NCBI GenBank assembly: GCA_965222345.1
Contig: CBDCTS010000004.1
Location: 1-64,000 of the forward strand
Length of the DNA stretch: 64,000 bases
Direction of reading: 5' to 3'
DNA from: JADFGZ01 sp965222345
GTDB lineage: Bacteria > Acidobacteriota > Terriglobia > 2-12-FULL-54-10
Shown: positions 17,226 to 26,462 of the stretch, one piece after another
Numbering within the stretch: position 1 is the first letter of the stretch
Layout of the letters: the number at the start of each line of letters is the position of its first letter
Made by a program: the position numbers and the translations under genes
The notes under the pieces: generated by a model
Told to the model about the DNA's origin: nothing
Database searches by the model: none
Seen by the model: the letters and a program-made list of their open reading frames with translations, nothing else

Positions 17226-18956
17226 TTATTGTTTTTCCTGCAAAGCAAAAACATAAATCGCATTGTGGCCGCGCAGTGGCTTGATTTCGGGGACCAGCCG
17301 CAGGGGCGTACGAGTATGCCCAACACCGTCTCCCGTCAGCACCGCGACGTACTGCTTTCCATTGACCGCGTAGGTGATGGTGCTATTTTGAATAATACCC
17401 CCCAGAATCGTTTCCCAAAGGATTCCTCCTGTATCGGGATCGAAAGCGCGAAACCGCCGGTTCAAATCTCCCCAAAAAATCAGGTCTCCGGCTGTGGCTA
17501 GCATGGCGCCGTTTCCGGCGATCGGCGCGCTGTAAAATCGCTGGATCTGGCCGGTAGCCATGTTCACCTTGGCGATCCCGCCGAAAGCATTGGGATCAGA
17601 TCCGGGACGGCGGATAACCTCCCCGGAGTCCCAACGTTCGTTCTCCATATTCACGGTTCTTTCAATGCACTCGTCGTGGTAGGGGATGTAAAGGGAGTTT
17701 GTGCCAGGATGGTAAGCCAGAGGCCAGTAACCTCTGGAATTTTGAAAGCACACCATGCGCTTATCACCGTTCATTTTAAAGACTTGGTCCCAATTGATGT
17801 ATGTTTTGCCTGTTTCCACGTCCACTTTGGAAATAACGAATTCAGGGACATCATAGGGGAAGGGTGCCGCCCAGAGAAACTCCCCATTGGCGCGGTCAAG
17901 TACGAATAGCCCCCCAGGTTCTCCTACCGTGACCACGATGTCACGCTCCTGGCCGCGAGGAATCCGGGGGTTGATCCATTTCACCGCCCTGGGATCAGGA
18001 TTCACGGGCGTTCGCAGAAGGATTCGATCATGAGCAAAATCTTGATCCCAGTCATCCCCTGGCAGATGCTGGTAATACCAGGCAAGTTTGCCGGTGTCGG
18101 GATCGAGTGCCACGGTCGAATTGCTGTACAGCTCGGCGGGCGCGAATCGAGGGATGGCGTCCGGGTTGCCGCCGTGGCGTTGTATCCGAGTGTACGGTGT
18201 GGGATTGGCGATTCCCCAGTAAACCAGCCTGCTCACCGGATCGTACGATCCCGGCAGTCCCCAGGGCGTCGCCGACCTTTTGTCTAAGGGCACGTTCGCC
18301 CAAGTGTCCCCCCCTGGCTCGCCCGGAGCAGGGGCGGTGTAAAACTTCCACAATTCCTTTCCCGTCAGCGCGTCGAACGCCAAGATGCAGTCGCGCCCAT
18401 CCCCGCAGTTCCCCATTCCCGCTATGAGCTTGCCTTCGATTACCTTGGGACCCGAACTGGAGAAAGAGCTTCTCGTTTCCCACCGGAGCTCGCCCGTGCG
18501 AGCGTCCAGGGCAACCAGGTATTCATCGGGTGCAGCGTAGACGATGAGGTCCTCATAGATGGCGATAGTCCGGCCCGCTCTGTTGCGGCTGTCCTCCGGT
18601 AACTTGCGCAGGTACTCCCAGATTAGATCGCCATTGGTGGCATCGAGAGCCTGCATGCCGCCAGGGTTGGCTACGTACAGGACACCCCGGTAGACGAGAG
18701 GAATATGCTCGTGAATGCCGGGCGAGAGTCCGCGTGCCCAGGCCATGCGAAGCTGCCTCACATTCTGCCGATTGATCTGATCGAGTGGGCTGAAGCGCTG
18801 GTTGTCGTAGGTTCGACTGTACATCAACCAGTCGTTTGGACTGGGATTCAAAAGCATCTCTTGCGTTACGGGCGTAAAATCGCTGAGCTGCGTTAAGGCT
18901 GCCGGCGGGACCACACCTAAAATAATGGCAATAATGAAGAATAAAGTCCTAACCAT
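17226..18956 (-). CDS. PQQ-dependent alcohol dehydrogenase, no cytochrome domain
   Basis: This quinoprotein dehydrogenase is an eight-bladed propeller of about 576 aa, started at ATG 18956 because AGGAGGAC lies right before it and the protein then begins with a signal peptide (MVRTLFFIIAIILG). Propeller repeats show tryptophan-docking motifs such as LDATNGDLIWEY, LDARTGELRWET, FDALTGKELWKF and FDPDTGGILWET. The catalytic aspartate lies in WDQDFAHD. There is no CxxCH, so electrons must go to a separate cytochrome. It resembles ethanol- or methanol-dehydrogenase-like (XoxF/ExaA-related) enzymes, but the substrate cannot be stated. No PQQ biosynthesis genes are in the window. Confidence 0.88.
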   Translation of the reverse strand: MVRTLFFIIAIILGVVPPAALTQLSDFTPVTQEMLLNPSPNDWLMYSRTYDNQRFSPLDQINRQNVRQLRMAWARGLSPGIHEHIPLVYRGVLYVANPGGMQALDATNGDLIWEYLRKLPEDSRNRAGRTIAIYEDLIVYAAPDEYLVALDARTGELRWETRSSFSSSGPKVIEGKLIAGMGNCGDGRDCILAFDALTGKELWKFYTAPAPGEPGGDTWANVPLDKRSATPWGLPGSYDPVSRLVYWGIANPTPYTRIQRHGGNPDAIPRFAPAELYSNSTVALDPDTGKLAWYYQHLPGDDWDQDFAHDRILLRTPVNPDPRAVKWINPRIPRGQERDIVVTVGEPGGLFVLDRANGEFLWAAPFPYDVPEFVISKVDVETGKTYINWDQVFKMNGDKRMVCFQNSRGYWPLAYHPGTNSLYIPYHDECIERTVNMENERWDSGEVIRRPGSDPNAFGGIAKVNMATGQIQRFYSAPIAGNGAMLATAGDLIFWGDLNRRFRAFDPDTGGILWETILGGIIQNSTITYAVNGKQYVAVLTGDGVGHTRTPLRLVPEIKPLRGHNAIYVFALQEKQ

Positions 18957-19135
18957 GCTTGTCCTCCTCATGCGTTGAATCCTGCCCAATTGCTTTTTCC
19001 TGGCCAGCCTCCGGATGAATCGCTGCTCATACAGGGTCTCTGTTTCTGGTTCCCACAAGCCACCATCTCAGGTGCTGCCGGCAATCAGTGAATCTCTCTA
19101 GCGGCTTAACAACGCTTGATGGCGGAAGCACCTTC

Positions 19136-20353
19136 CTACGGAGACTGTGCGGATTGGACCTCCGGATCAGGGGGCGTGAATTTCCCCTGCAAAGTCTCTA
19201 CCTTCCCCAGGACAAAGACGTAGCAGATGCCGCTGAACAATGCCATTCCACCGGCAGCAACCAGGGCTCCCACGAACGACCCGGTCGCCTCCACTATGAA
19301 ACCTGTGACGATGGGCGCCAGAAGACCCCCGGTATGCCCAAAGAAATTTTGGATGGATGTAAGCGAGCCAACCACCGGTCGGGGCGCCAGGTCAATCGCA
19401 ATCGAATTCAGCGAACCGGTCGTCAACCGCAGGCAGCCTACCGAGAGAGTCAGCAGCGTAACGGCCAGCCAGGTCTGTTCAATGAACGCCGCCGTGATCA
19501 CCAGAACCGTCGCCGCCGCCATTCCACCGCCGATCATGGTCTTTCGGGAGGCCGTGACACTGAAGCCCCGCCGGATCAGATAGTCTCCCAGCCAGCCGCC
19601 CCCCAGGGTGCCCACGATCCCGGCCCAAAACGGCAGGGAAGCAACGATTCCGGTCCTCAGCACGGTCATCCCTCGCTCTAGAACCAAATATCCCGGAAGC
19701 CAGCTCACGAAGAAGAAATAGGCGTACAGATACCCCATCTGGCCCAGAGCCATGCCCCAGGTAGAGCGATACCGGAACAGTGCAATCCACGGAATGCGTT
19801 GCTCGCTGCGATCCTGCTGCGGCGCCGATTGTCTTCCAACCTGCTTGTCCGGATAGAAACAAAGCCAGGCCACAGTCAGCAGCAAACTGCCTCCTCCCAG
19901 ACAGTAGAACACGGCTTGCCAGCCCCACCCGGCCAGGATAAAGGCGGCGATCGGGGCGCCGATGGCCGGCCCCATCGGGGTTCCGGAGAAGGAAACGGCA
20001 ATAGCCCTGGCACGCTCTTTGAGATCAAAACACCGAGAGATCGCGGCCGCGTTTCCGGGAATGAGCACGCTTTGTCCCAAGCCGAATATCGCCCGCATTA
20101 CGAAGAAAGCAACAGCCGTCGTGGCGATCGGTAGAGCAACGGTAGAGAGTCCCCAGATTCCCGACCCCACACCCATAACGATCCATACGCCGAATCGGTC
20201 GACCAGAGGCCCCACCAATAACTGTGCGCCCGCGTACGTCCAGTTGTATCCGGAGAGAATGAAACCCATGGTGCTCGGCGAAAAGCCGTACAGCGTCATG
20301 AGAGTGGGAGCCACGATGCCCAGGGCATACCGGATCATGAAGGAGAACACCAT
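19136..20353 (-). CDS. MFS transporter, anion/sugar symporter-like (paralogue 1)
   Basis: This major-facilitator transporter of 405 aa from ATG 20353 has twelve hydrophobic segments. It has the loop 2-3 motif VGPLVDRFG and family stretches such as IRYALGIVAPTLMTLYGFSP. It is clearly paralogous to the transporter at 54.7-56.0 kb along its whole length. Oddly, similarity continues in frame about 17 codons upstream of the first ATG (RPKKILAIGLLWNAM), but that stretch has no ATG, GTG or TTG. Either a rare start such as ATT is used, or the 5' end has decayed and a slightly shortened first helix is made. Substrate unknown. Confidence 0.83.
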   Translation of the reverse strand: MVFSFMIRYALGIVAPTLMTLYGFSPSTMGFILSGYNWTYAGAQLLVGPLVDRFGVWIVMGVGSGIWGLSTVALPIATTAVAFFVMRAIFGLGQSVLIPGNAAAISRCFDLKERARAIAVSFSGTPMGPAIGAPIAAFILAGWGWQAVFYCLGGGSLLLTVAWLCFYPDKQVGRQSAPQQDRSEQRIPWIALFRYRSTWGMALGQMGYLYAYFFFVSWLPGYLVLERGMTVLRTGIVASLPFWAGIVGTLGGGWLGDYLIRRGFSVTASRKTMIGGGMAAATVLVITAAFIEQTWLAVTLLTLSVGCLRLTTGSLNSIAIDLAPRPVVGSLTSIQNFFGHTGGLLAPIVTGFIVEATGSFVGALVAAGGMALFSGICYVFVLGKVETLQGKFTPPDPEVQSAQSP

Positions 20354-20763
20354 GGCATTCCACAGAAGGCCGATGGCAAGAATTTTTTTGGGTCTTTCAG
20401 TGTTCTGGTTCGTAGGACCCCCTAAGCCTTGGCAATCTTGAGTTGTAACTCATTACGCAATAAGCGCATGGCCGTTAATATACCAAAGGAGGTAGCATAT
20501 CCTTTGCACTCACAATCTATTGCAATCGGGAAATCTAGAGCGGTTCTCCAGTTGTTGTATAGCGTATCCAAGCCGCGGCCGTAAGACACCCCATCACGCT
20601 GACAGCGGGTGTAAGGGAGCGGTTAACCAAGCTTTGCCTGCTCGCATGGCGTTCGAGGTTCGCTTGCTTATAACCTGCCTTGAGTCTGCCGAAGGGCGCG
20701 CGGCTCTGACTATACAGGAACCGTGAAAGCTCTATAGACTGAGCAAAAGTTTTCCTCTCTAAA
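20354..20763. other. Intergenic region without a recognisable gene
   Basis: About 410 bp lie between the 5' end of the MFS gene and a copper-ATPase remnant. No convincing reading frame or RNA gene was seen. The first 80 bp contain the in-frame upstream extension of the MFS protein described there. Confidence 0.4.
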
Positions 20764-21031
20764 CTAGAGGGCCAGTTTGCGGAGGCGCAAGGCATTCGTG
20801 ATGACCGAGACCGAGCTGAACGTCATGGCGGCGCTGGCGAAGACGGGGCTGAGCAGCAGCCCGAAGGCAGGGTAGAGTGCCCCGGCCGCCAGGGGAACAC
20901 CGAGGGAGTTATAGATAAACGCGAAGAAAGGTTTTGCCGGATGTTGCGCATCGTACCCCGGCGTTCTCCATGGCCACGTCCGTCCCGATACCCATCGCGA
21001 CCCCGACATGCGCCTGGGCGAGGGCCGGCGA
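20764..21031 (-). pseudogene. Remnant of a P1B-type copper-transporting ATPase (C-terminus)
   Basis: Reading the minus strand, ALAQAHVGVAMGIGTDVAMENAG matches the hinge of heavy-metal P-type ATPases just before the last two helices. It then jumps, with an internal deletion and frame changes, to MRNIRQN and FFAFIYNSLGVPLAAG through SSVSVITNALRLRKL, the canonical C-terminus of CopA-like pumps. More than nine tenths of the gene is missing. A clear relic, abutting the 3' end of the DinB-like gene. Confidence 0.85.
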
Positions 21032-21040
21032 CTTCAAGAG

Positions 21041-21592
21041 CTATCGCTGTTGTTGCTGCGCCTGACGGGCAGCGGTTTTGGGAGGAACCATTCCGTTCAA
21101 CCGGACATAAACCACCAGATTCCCGTAGTGGTTCATGTTGTCCTGGATATTGTGCAGCACTGGAAACCAACGCAAGACTGTTTGTCCTCGCAGTGTAATT
21201 GTCTCCACGGCCTTCGCATCCGTGAGAGCGCTTAAGGTTCTTTCTCCGTATGCATAGCTCTCCCGCAGCGCCTTCAGGATTTCCTCAGGCGGGTGTATGG
21301 CTTCCAATTTCGCCCGATCAGGCGATGGGTCTCCCGCTACCATGCTCATGTAATACATGTTCTCGCTCACAATGTGCGTAAGCTGTTCCCGAAACGTCCG
21401 GACCTCTGGGGTTGGTTTGTAATTGTACAATGATTCGGGTATGGATTCCGCCAAATTAACAACCATGTCCCGGGTCAATCCCCACTGTGTGCGAAGCGGT
21501 CCGACTATGTTATTTTCAGCGCTGAGTGGGGCGCTTCCCCATGCCGCAACCAATCCCAAAACTAGGACACAAACCGCAACACGCTGTTTCAT
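21041..21592 (-). CDS. Secreted DinB-like four-helix metalloprotein
   Basis: This 183-aa protein of the DinB/YfiT superfamily starts at ATG 21592, which follows AAGGAGAATCACAA and begins with a signal peptide (MKQRVAVCVLVLGLVAAWG, cleaved near PLSAE). The four-helix-bundle metal-site histidines are visible at LTHIVSEN and in the C-terminal HNIQDNMNHYG pair. The C-terminal tail is glutamine-rich. DinB-like proteins act as thiol-dependent transferases or remain uncharacterised; exported ones are frequent in Acidobacteriota-like genomes. Function here unknown. Confidence 0.75.
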   Translation of the reverse strand: MKQRVAVCVLVLGLVAAWGSAPLSAENNIVGPLRTQWGLTRDMVVNLAESIPESLYNYKPTPEVRTFREQLTHIVSENMYYMSMVAGDPSPDRAKLEAIHPPEEILKALRESYAYGERTLSALTDAKAVETITLRGQTVLRWFPVLHNIQDNMNHYGNLVVYVRLNGMVPPKTAARQAQQQQR

Positions 21593-21870
21593 TTGTGATT
21601 CTCCTTGGATTCGCTCATGCTGGAATAGCCAATTCAGCCCCCTGGGAAGAAGCATGCGCTGGAATTGCAACATGTCCTCCCGATAGGAACAGATGGGAAC
21701 AAGTGATATTACCGCGATCTAGCGTTGTTAGCGCCTCCCTATCTCCAACAAAAAGCGGGTTATTCTACATTTGCCGCACTTCAGAACGGTTCAGGCCATT
21801 TCTTCCAGCACTATATTGAACCCGCATTTCCAGTTTGAAATCGTAGAAGCAACCATCGACTAACCTCCAA

Positions 21871-21884
21871 CATCAATATTGATG
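21871..21884. promoter_or_regulatory. Palindrome in the IS1380 leader (copy 1)
   Basis: CATCAATATTGATG is a perfect 14-bp palindrome, followed directly by CTGGttCCAG, in the leader about 45 bp before the transposase start. The same palindrome is present in copy 2 at 25078-25091. It could limit transposase expression by RNA folding or bind a dimeric protein; this is inference from position. Confidence 0.4.
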
Positions 21885-21926
21885 CTGGTTCCAGCGTCAA
21901 TATTGCCTTCTGGAGGTGTAAACCTA

Positions 21927-23255
21927 ATGGGTGAGAGCCAAAAACAGGGATTTCAGCTGTCGTTCAACCGGTTTCTGCGGGTCGCTTTTCAGGGATCGCG
22001 GGTGACTTCCAACGGTGGACTGATTCTGGTGCGCGAGTTGGACGAGCGATTGGGATTCGGAGACCTCATCGAACAACACCTGACGGACTCTAGAGCAAAC
22101 AATGCGCGGTTTTCTTTTGCAGACCTTCTACGGCAGTCCGTGTACAGTCGCCTGGCTGGGTACGAGGACGTGAACGATGCCGAGCAACTCTCACGAGATC
22201 CGACCTTCCGGCTAATCGGTTCCGAGAAGATCTGGGATCGAGGGGCAGCACTGCCGTCCCGGTTGCAAACCTTCGAGACGGAACTTCTGGCTGAGGAGGA
22301 AAACTTCGCGGGGCTGGCACGGGTGAACCGAGAGCTGATCGGCAGGGCAGAAGCAATCGATTCGCCGCACCGAACAGTGCTGGACATGGACTCGACCGAG
22401 ATTCCGGTCTACGGCGAACAGGAGAATAGCGCCTACAACGGGCATTTCGAGTCGAGCTGCTATCACCCGTTGTTGCTGTTCAATCGCGAGGGTGACTGTT
22501 TGGCGGCCAAGCTGCGACCCGGTAACGTCCACAGCGCCGATGACTGGGAAGAACTTCTCCTGCCGGAGATCGAGCGGCAGCAGAAGCTGGGCAAGGAAGT
22601 AGTGTTTCGTGCCGACGCGGCCTTTGCCAAACCGGAGATCTACGAGGCTCTGGAGGAGCGGGAGGTAAAGTACGCCATCCGCATCCCGGCCAACGATAGC
22701 CTACAGCGGGACATTGAGGAGTTGCTGACTCGGCCGGTGGGAAGACCCAGTGTGAAGCCGTTGGTGGAGTACAAGGGCTTTCTCTATCAAGCAGCGAGTT
22801 GGGGTAAGGCGAGACGGGTCGTTGCCAAGGTGGAACATCACCAGGGAGAGCTGTTCCCGCGAGTGGGATTCATCGTGACGAACTTGACTCTGCCAAGTCG
22901 GGCGGAGGTGCGGTTTTACAACAAGCGCGGTACGGCCGAGCAGTGGATCAAGGAAGGCAAACAGGCGGTGAAGATGACGCGGCTCAGTTGTCACCGGTTC
23001 CGGTCGAACGAGGTCCGGCTGTGGCTCACCATCATTGCCTATAATCTCGGCAACCTATGGCGGCGACTGGTTCTGCCACAGAGAATCGGAAACTGGTCCT
23101 TGACGAGCTTGCAGCAGCGGTTGGTGAAAACCGGAGGACGCCTAATTAAGCATGCCCGCTACTATTGGCTATTGCTGGCAGAGAGCCATCTGACTCGGCG
23201 GCTGTTTGCCAGCATGCTGGGGCGGATAAATGGGCTGTCGCTTCCGTCGGGATAG
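21927..23255 (+). CDS. IS1380-family transposase (copy 1)
   Basis: This DDE transposase is 442 aa from ATG 21927, chosen because TGGAGGTG lies about 10 bp upstream. Features are VTSNGGLILVRELDERLG near the N-terminus, the first catalytic aspartate in LDMDSTEIPVYGEQ, the second in FRADAAFAKPE and the C-terminal YNKRGTAEQWIKEGK with the catalytic glutamate, as in the DDE_Tnp_1 fold of this family. It appears intact. Confidence 0.92.
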   Translation: MGESQKQGFQLSFNRFLRVAFQGSRVTSNGGLILVRELDERLGFGDLIEQHLTDSRANNARFSFADLLRQSVYSRLAGYEDVNDAEQLSRDPTFRLIGSEKIWDRGAALPSRLQTFETELLAEEENFAGLARVNRELIGRAEAIDSPHRTVLDMDSTEIPVYGEQENSAYNGHFESSCYHPLLLFNREGDCLAAKLRPGNVHSADDWEELLLPEIERQQKLGKEVVFRADAAFAKPEIYEALEEREVKYAIRIPANDSLQRDIEELLTRPVGRPSVKPLVEYKGFLYQAASWGKARRVVAKVEHHQGELFPRVGFIVTNLTLPSRAEVRFYNKRGTAEQWIKEGKQAVKMTRLSCHRFRSNEVRLWLTIIAYNLGNLWRRLVLPQRIGNWSLTSLQQRLVKTGGRLIKHARYYWLLLAESHLTRRLFASMLGRINGLSLPSG

Positions 23256-23317
23256 CCTAGCCTGCGGCACCCCATAAAATGATTCCGATTTTAAAGACTT
23301 CAGACAGGAGAAGGAAC

Positions 23318-24562
23318 ATGAGATCCTATCGAATTCTGTTTGGCCTGTCGCTTGTGATTGGAACAATGGTGGCCATCGGGTGCCAGCGAAGTGGTTCATC
23401 AGACCGCGCAGCTTCTGAAATGGGCACCGAAGATCTTCCGCAAGATGTCTTTCAGGATTCGCTCAACCGCCTTCCGTTGATCGAGAGGGAAGAACTGGAC
23501 GAGGCCAATCGGAAAGCATACGACCAAGCCGTTGAATCGCCCGATGGAATCCGGGGAGTGGATGGAATACGGCTTCACGCCTCAGGGGCAGATGTCCGGT
23601 ACGATTCTCCTCTTGGCCATCGCTTGACTGAGTTAGCAATCAATACAAATGCTGCAGAAACGGATCAGCCGTATGAGTGGACGCTCCATGCTGAGGAAGG
23701 GCTTCGGCAAGGTCTGGAAAAGGAAATCGTCGACGTCCTGAGATTCAAGGAGCCTCTTATAGGACAGGTCAAGGGACTAGGCGAAACGGAAGCTGCCATT
23801 ATCCAACTAGGCCGCGAAGCGGTTACAAGACATAAAGTGACCCCGGAAACCTATGCGCGTGCCTTGAAAGCTTTGGGAAAGGCCAACCTAGTGGATATAG
23901 TTACATTAATGGCCCGATACTCAGGGACCTCAGTGAGACTCACCGTAGTGAATCAACATTTGCCTCTGGACTGGAAGCACATCGTTCCTCTTCAGCTTCC
24001 TTACAGATGGGAAGACGCGTCTCCTCCTGATATTCATCCGGAGTCTAGGAGCCGTCTGCCTTTGATCAAAGTCCCGCAGCCGCCATCCAATCCTGATCGT
24101 CCCAGGCTGGCCCCTTGGGGTACGGGTCCGAACCAAATATCCCTCCACAGCGGTGGTGCCAAGTTCCTTGAACTTATCGAAGCAGACCTTGGACGAAGGC
24201 TGATGGAACTAGCGATCCTCATAACAGCCCGCGAATTGAACCAACAATACTTGTGGACGATGCACGAATTGGAAGCCGCCAAGCTAGGCCTGGAGCATTA
24301 CATAATAGACGTTGTAAGGGACCGCAAGCCTCTGACAGGCTTGGGTGAAAAAGAAGCGGCGATTATTCAGTTGGGTCGCGAGGTTTTTGGGAAGCATTTA
24401 GTGACTCCGGAAACCTACGCGAATGTGGTGAAACTTTTTGGCGAGAGGAATGTAGTTGACCTGGCGGGTCTGATGGCGGTTCAAGCAGGAGATGCTCTGA
24501 TTCTGACGGTTTTCGATCAGCATTTACCGCCCGGTCAGAAGCCGCTGCTGACGATGCCGTAG
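23318..24562 (+). CDS. Lipoprotein with two carboxymuconolactone-decarboxylase-like domains
   Basis: ATG 23318 follows AGGAGAAGGAAC and opens a lipoprotein signal (MRSYRILFGLSLVIGTMVAIGC, Cys at 22); the mature protein is about 390 aa. Two similar segments follow: one around GHRLTELAINTNAAETDQPYEWTLH to NQHLPL, the other around LGRRLMELAILITARELNQQYLWTMH to DQHLPP. Each has the E-x-W-x2-H and IIQLGRE pattern of AhpD/CMD-like proteins, but not the CxxC redox pair of AhpD. A tandem CMD protein anchored to a membrane is unusual. No function can be assigned. It and the next gene lie between two IS1380 copies in direct orientation. Confidence 0.72.
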   Translation: MRSYRILFGLSLVIGTMVAIGCQRSGSSDRAASEMGTEDLPQDVFQDSLNRLPLIEREELDEANRKAYDQAVESPDGIRGVDGIRLHASGADVRYDSPLGHRLTELAINTNAAETDQPYEWTLHAEEGLRQGLEKEIVDVLRFKEPLIGQVKGLGETEAAIIQLGREAVTRHKVTPETYARALKALGKANLVDIVTLMARYSGTSVRLTVVNQHLPLDWKHIVPLQLPYRWEDASPPDIHPESRSRLPLIKVPQPPSNPDRPRLAPWGTGPNQISLHSGGAKFLELIEADLGRRLMELAILITARELNQQYLWTMHELEAAKLGLEHYIIDVVRDRKPLTGLGEKEAAIIQLGREVFGKHLVTPETYANVVKLFGERNVVDLAGLMAVQAGDALILTVFDQHLPPGQKPLLTMP

Positions 24563-24655
24563 TGTGTTTGATTTCAGCAGAAATGGGAGCGATTTGAGAC
24601 GGACCGTAGACTACACGGTTTGAGGTTCGGTTCACCCCTTGGATCATTAAATTCT

Positions 24656-24946
24656 ATGCTGGGCGTTCTGGTACACGGAGATAATCATTTTATCGTCCGC
24701 GGGCCACTGCCGGATCGAGCAACGGCACTGGCACTAGTTCGACATTGGTCTGTCATTCAAATCGGAGCAACTACGCCGGCCGCTCTTGAGCAATGGCGCA
24801 TCAGTACACGGGAGTTCCGAGAGAACCTTACATGGGCGGTGGTTGTGCCAGGAGATGGAGACGTAAGCCGTGCTGTGGCCCGGTTACTCGAGGAGTTGTC
24901 ATTGCGAGGAATAGCGATCCACAATTCTGGATTGGACAACTGGTAG
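24656..24946 (+). CDS. Small conserved hypothetical protein
   Basis: ATG 24656 opens a 96-aa protein (MLGVLVHGDNHFIVRGPLPD..., ending IHNSGLDNW). It looks like a genuine short protein: balanced composition, alternating hydrophobic pattern, and stretches such as REFRENLTWAVVVPGDGDVS that I associate with a family of unknown function in environmental bacteria. There is no signal peptide or membrane segment. The ribosome site is weak. It is followed by IS1380 copy 2 after about 80 bp. Confidence 0.55.
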   Translation: MLGVLVHGDNHFIVRGPLPDRATALALVRHWSVIQIGATTPAALEQWRISTREFRENLTWAVVVPGDGDVSRAVARLLEELSLRGIAIHNSGLDNW

Positions 24947-25077
24947 CTGCGGATAGCAGCTAACCCAATGCCAGCGAACCTTTCTTTGAGCGGGCAGAAA
25001 CGTTCGAGGAGCTTCATGACTTCTTGACCCGCATTTCCCGTTTGAAATCGTAGAAGCAACCCTCGACTAACCTCCAA

Positions 25078-25091
25078 CATCAATATTGATG
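25078..25091. promoter_or_regulatory. Palindrome in the IS1380 leader (copy 2)
   Basis: This is the same CATCAATATTGATG perfect palindrome as in copy 1. It is retained although the neighbouring bases differ slightly between copies, which suggests it matters to the element. Confidence 0.4.
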
Positions 25092-25133
25092 CGGGTTCCA
25101 GCATCAACATTGCATTCCGGAGGTGTATACCTA

Positions 25134-26462
25134 ATGGGTGAGAGCCAAAAACAGGCATTTCAACTGTCATTCAACCGGTTTTTGCGGGTTGCCTTTCAAG
25201 GATCGCGAGTGACATCCAACGGTGGGCTGATTCTGGTGCGAGAGCTGGACGAGCGATTGGGATTCGATGAACTCGTCGAACAGCACTTGACCGACTCTCG
25301 GGCAAACAATGCGCGGTTGTCTTTTGCGGACCTACTTCGACAGTCGGTCTACAGCCGTCTGGCTGGATACGAGGATGTGAACGATGCCGAGCGGCTATCT
25401 CAGGACCCGGCGTTGCGGCTGATCGGTTCGGAGAAGATTTGGGATCGAGGGGCGGCTCTGACTTCTCGGTTGCAGACCTTCGAGACGGAGATGCTGGCTG
25501 AGGAAGGGAACTTCGCAGGGCTGGCACGGGTGAACCGGGAACTGATCGGCAGAGCAGAAGCAATCCATTCGCACTACCGAACTGTGCTGGACATGGATTC
25601 GACCGAGATTCCGGTCTACGGGGAGCAGGAGAATAGCGCCTACAACGGGCACTTCGAGTCCACCTGCTATCACCCCCTGCTGTTATTCAATCGAGACGGC
25701 GACTGTCTGGCTGCCAAATTGCGACCGGGCAACGTCCACAGCGCCGAGGAATGGGAAGAACTTCTCCTGCCGGAGATCGAGCGGCAGCAGAAGCGGGGCA
25801 AGGAGGTGGTATTTCGTGCCGACGCGGCCTTTGCGAAGCCGGAGATTTACGAGGCGTTGGAGAAGCGGGGTGTGAAGTATGCCATCCGCATCCCTTCCAA
25901 CGAGAACCTCCAGCGGGACATCGAGGAGTTGCTGAAACGTCCGGTAGGAAGGCCGGGCCAGAAGCCGTTGGTGGAGTACAAGGGGTTTCTGTACCAAGCC
26001 GAGAGTTGGAAGACGGCCCGACGGGTGGTAGCCAAGGTAGAACATCATCCGGGGGAGTTGTTCCCGCGAGTGGGGTTCATTGTGACGAACCTGACGCTTC
26101 CGAGTCGAGCGGTGGTGCGGTTCTATAATAAGCGAGGGACAGCAGAGCAGTGGATTAAGGAAGGCAAGCAGGCGGTGAAGATGACGCGGCTCAGTTGCCA
26201 TCGGTTCCGGTCCAACGAGGTACGGCTGTGGCTGACCATCATTGCCTATAATCTGGGAAATCTGTGGCGGCGACTGGTGCTGCCACAGAGAATCGGGAAC
26301 TGGTCCTTGACGAGCTTGCAGCAGCGGTTGGTGAAAACCGGAGGACGCCTGATTAAGCATGCCCGCTACTATTGGCTATTGCTGGCAGAGAGCCATCTGA
26401 CTCGGCGGCTGTTTGCCAGCATGCTGGGGCGGATAAATGGGCTGTCGCTTCCGTCGGGATAG
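25134..26462 (+). CDS. IS1380-family transposase (copy 2)
   Basis: This 442-aa DDE transposase from ATG 25134 follows a CGGAGGTG site. All catalytic stretches of copy 1 are present (MDSTEIPVYGEQ, FRADAAFAKPE, YNKRGTAEQWIKEGK), with scattered substitutions, for example QDPALRLIG for RDPTFRLIG. No stops or frameshifts are seen. Confidence 0.92.
   Translation: MGESQKQAFQLSFNRFLRVAFQGSRVTSNGGLILVRELDERLGFDELVEQHLTDSRANNARLSFADLLRQSVYSRLAGYEDVNDAERLSQDPALRLIGSEKIWDRGAALTSRLQTFETEMLAEEGNFAGLARVNRELIGRAEAIHSHYRTVLDMDSTEIPVYGEQENSAYNGHFESTCYHPLLLFNRDGDCLAAKLRPGNVHSAEEWEELLLPEIERQQKRGKEVVFRADAAFAKPEIYEALEKRGVKYAIRIPSNENLQRDIEELLKRPVGRPGQKPLVEYKGFLYQAESWKTARRVVAKVEHHPGELFPRVGFIVTNLTLPSRAVVRFYNKRGTAEQWIKEGKQAVKMTRLSCHRFRSNEVRLWLTIIAYNLGNLWRRLVLPQRIGNWSLTSLQQRLVKTGGRLIKHARYYWLLLAESHLTRRLFASMLGRINGLSLPSG

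Larger units (their letters stand above)
21821..23289 (+). mobile_element. IS1380-family insertion sequence, copy 1
   Basis: The boundaries were set by comparison with copy 2 (25028-26496): both share a 1469-bp block from CCCGCATTTCC to ATGATTCCGAT and differ outside it. Clear terminal inverted repeats and a target duplication were not recognised. It encodes one transposase on the plus strand. Identity to copy 2 is roughly nine tenths in the body but almost complete in the last 200 bp. Confidence 0.8.
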
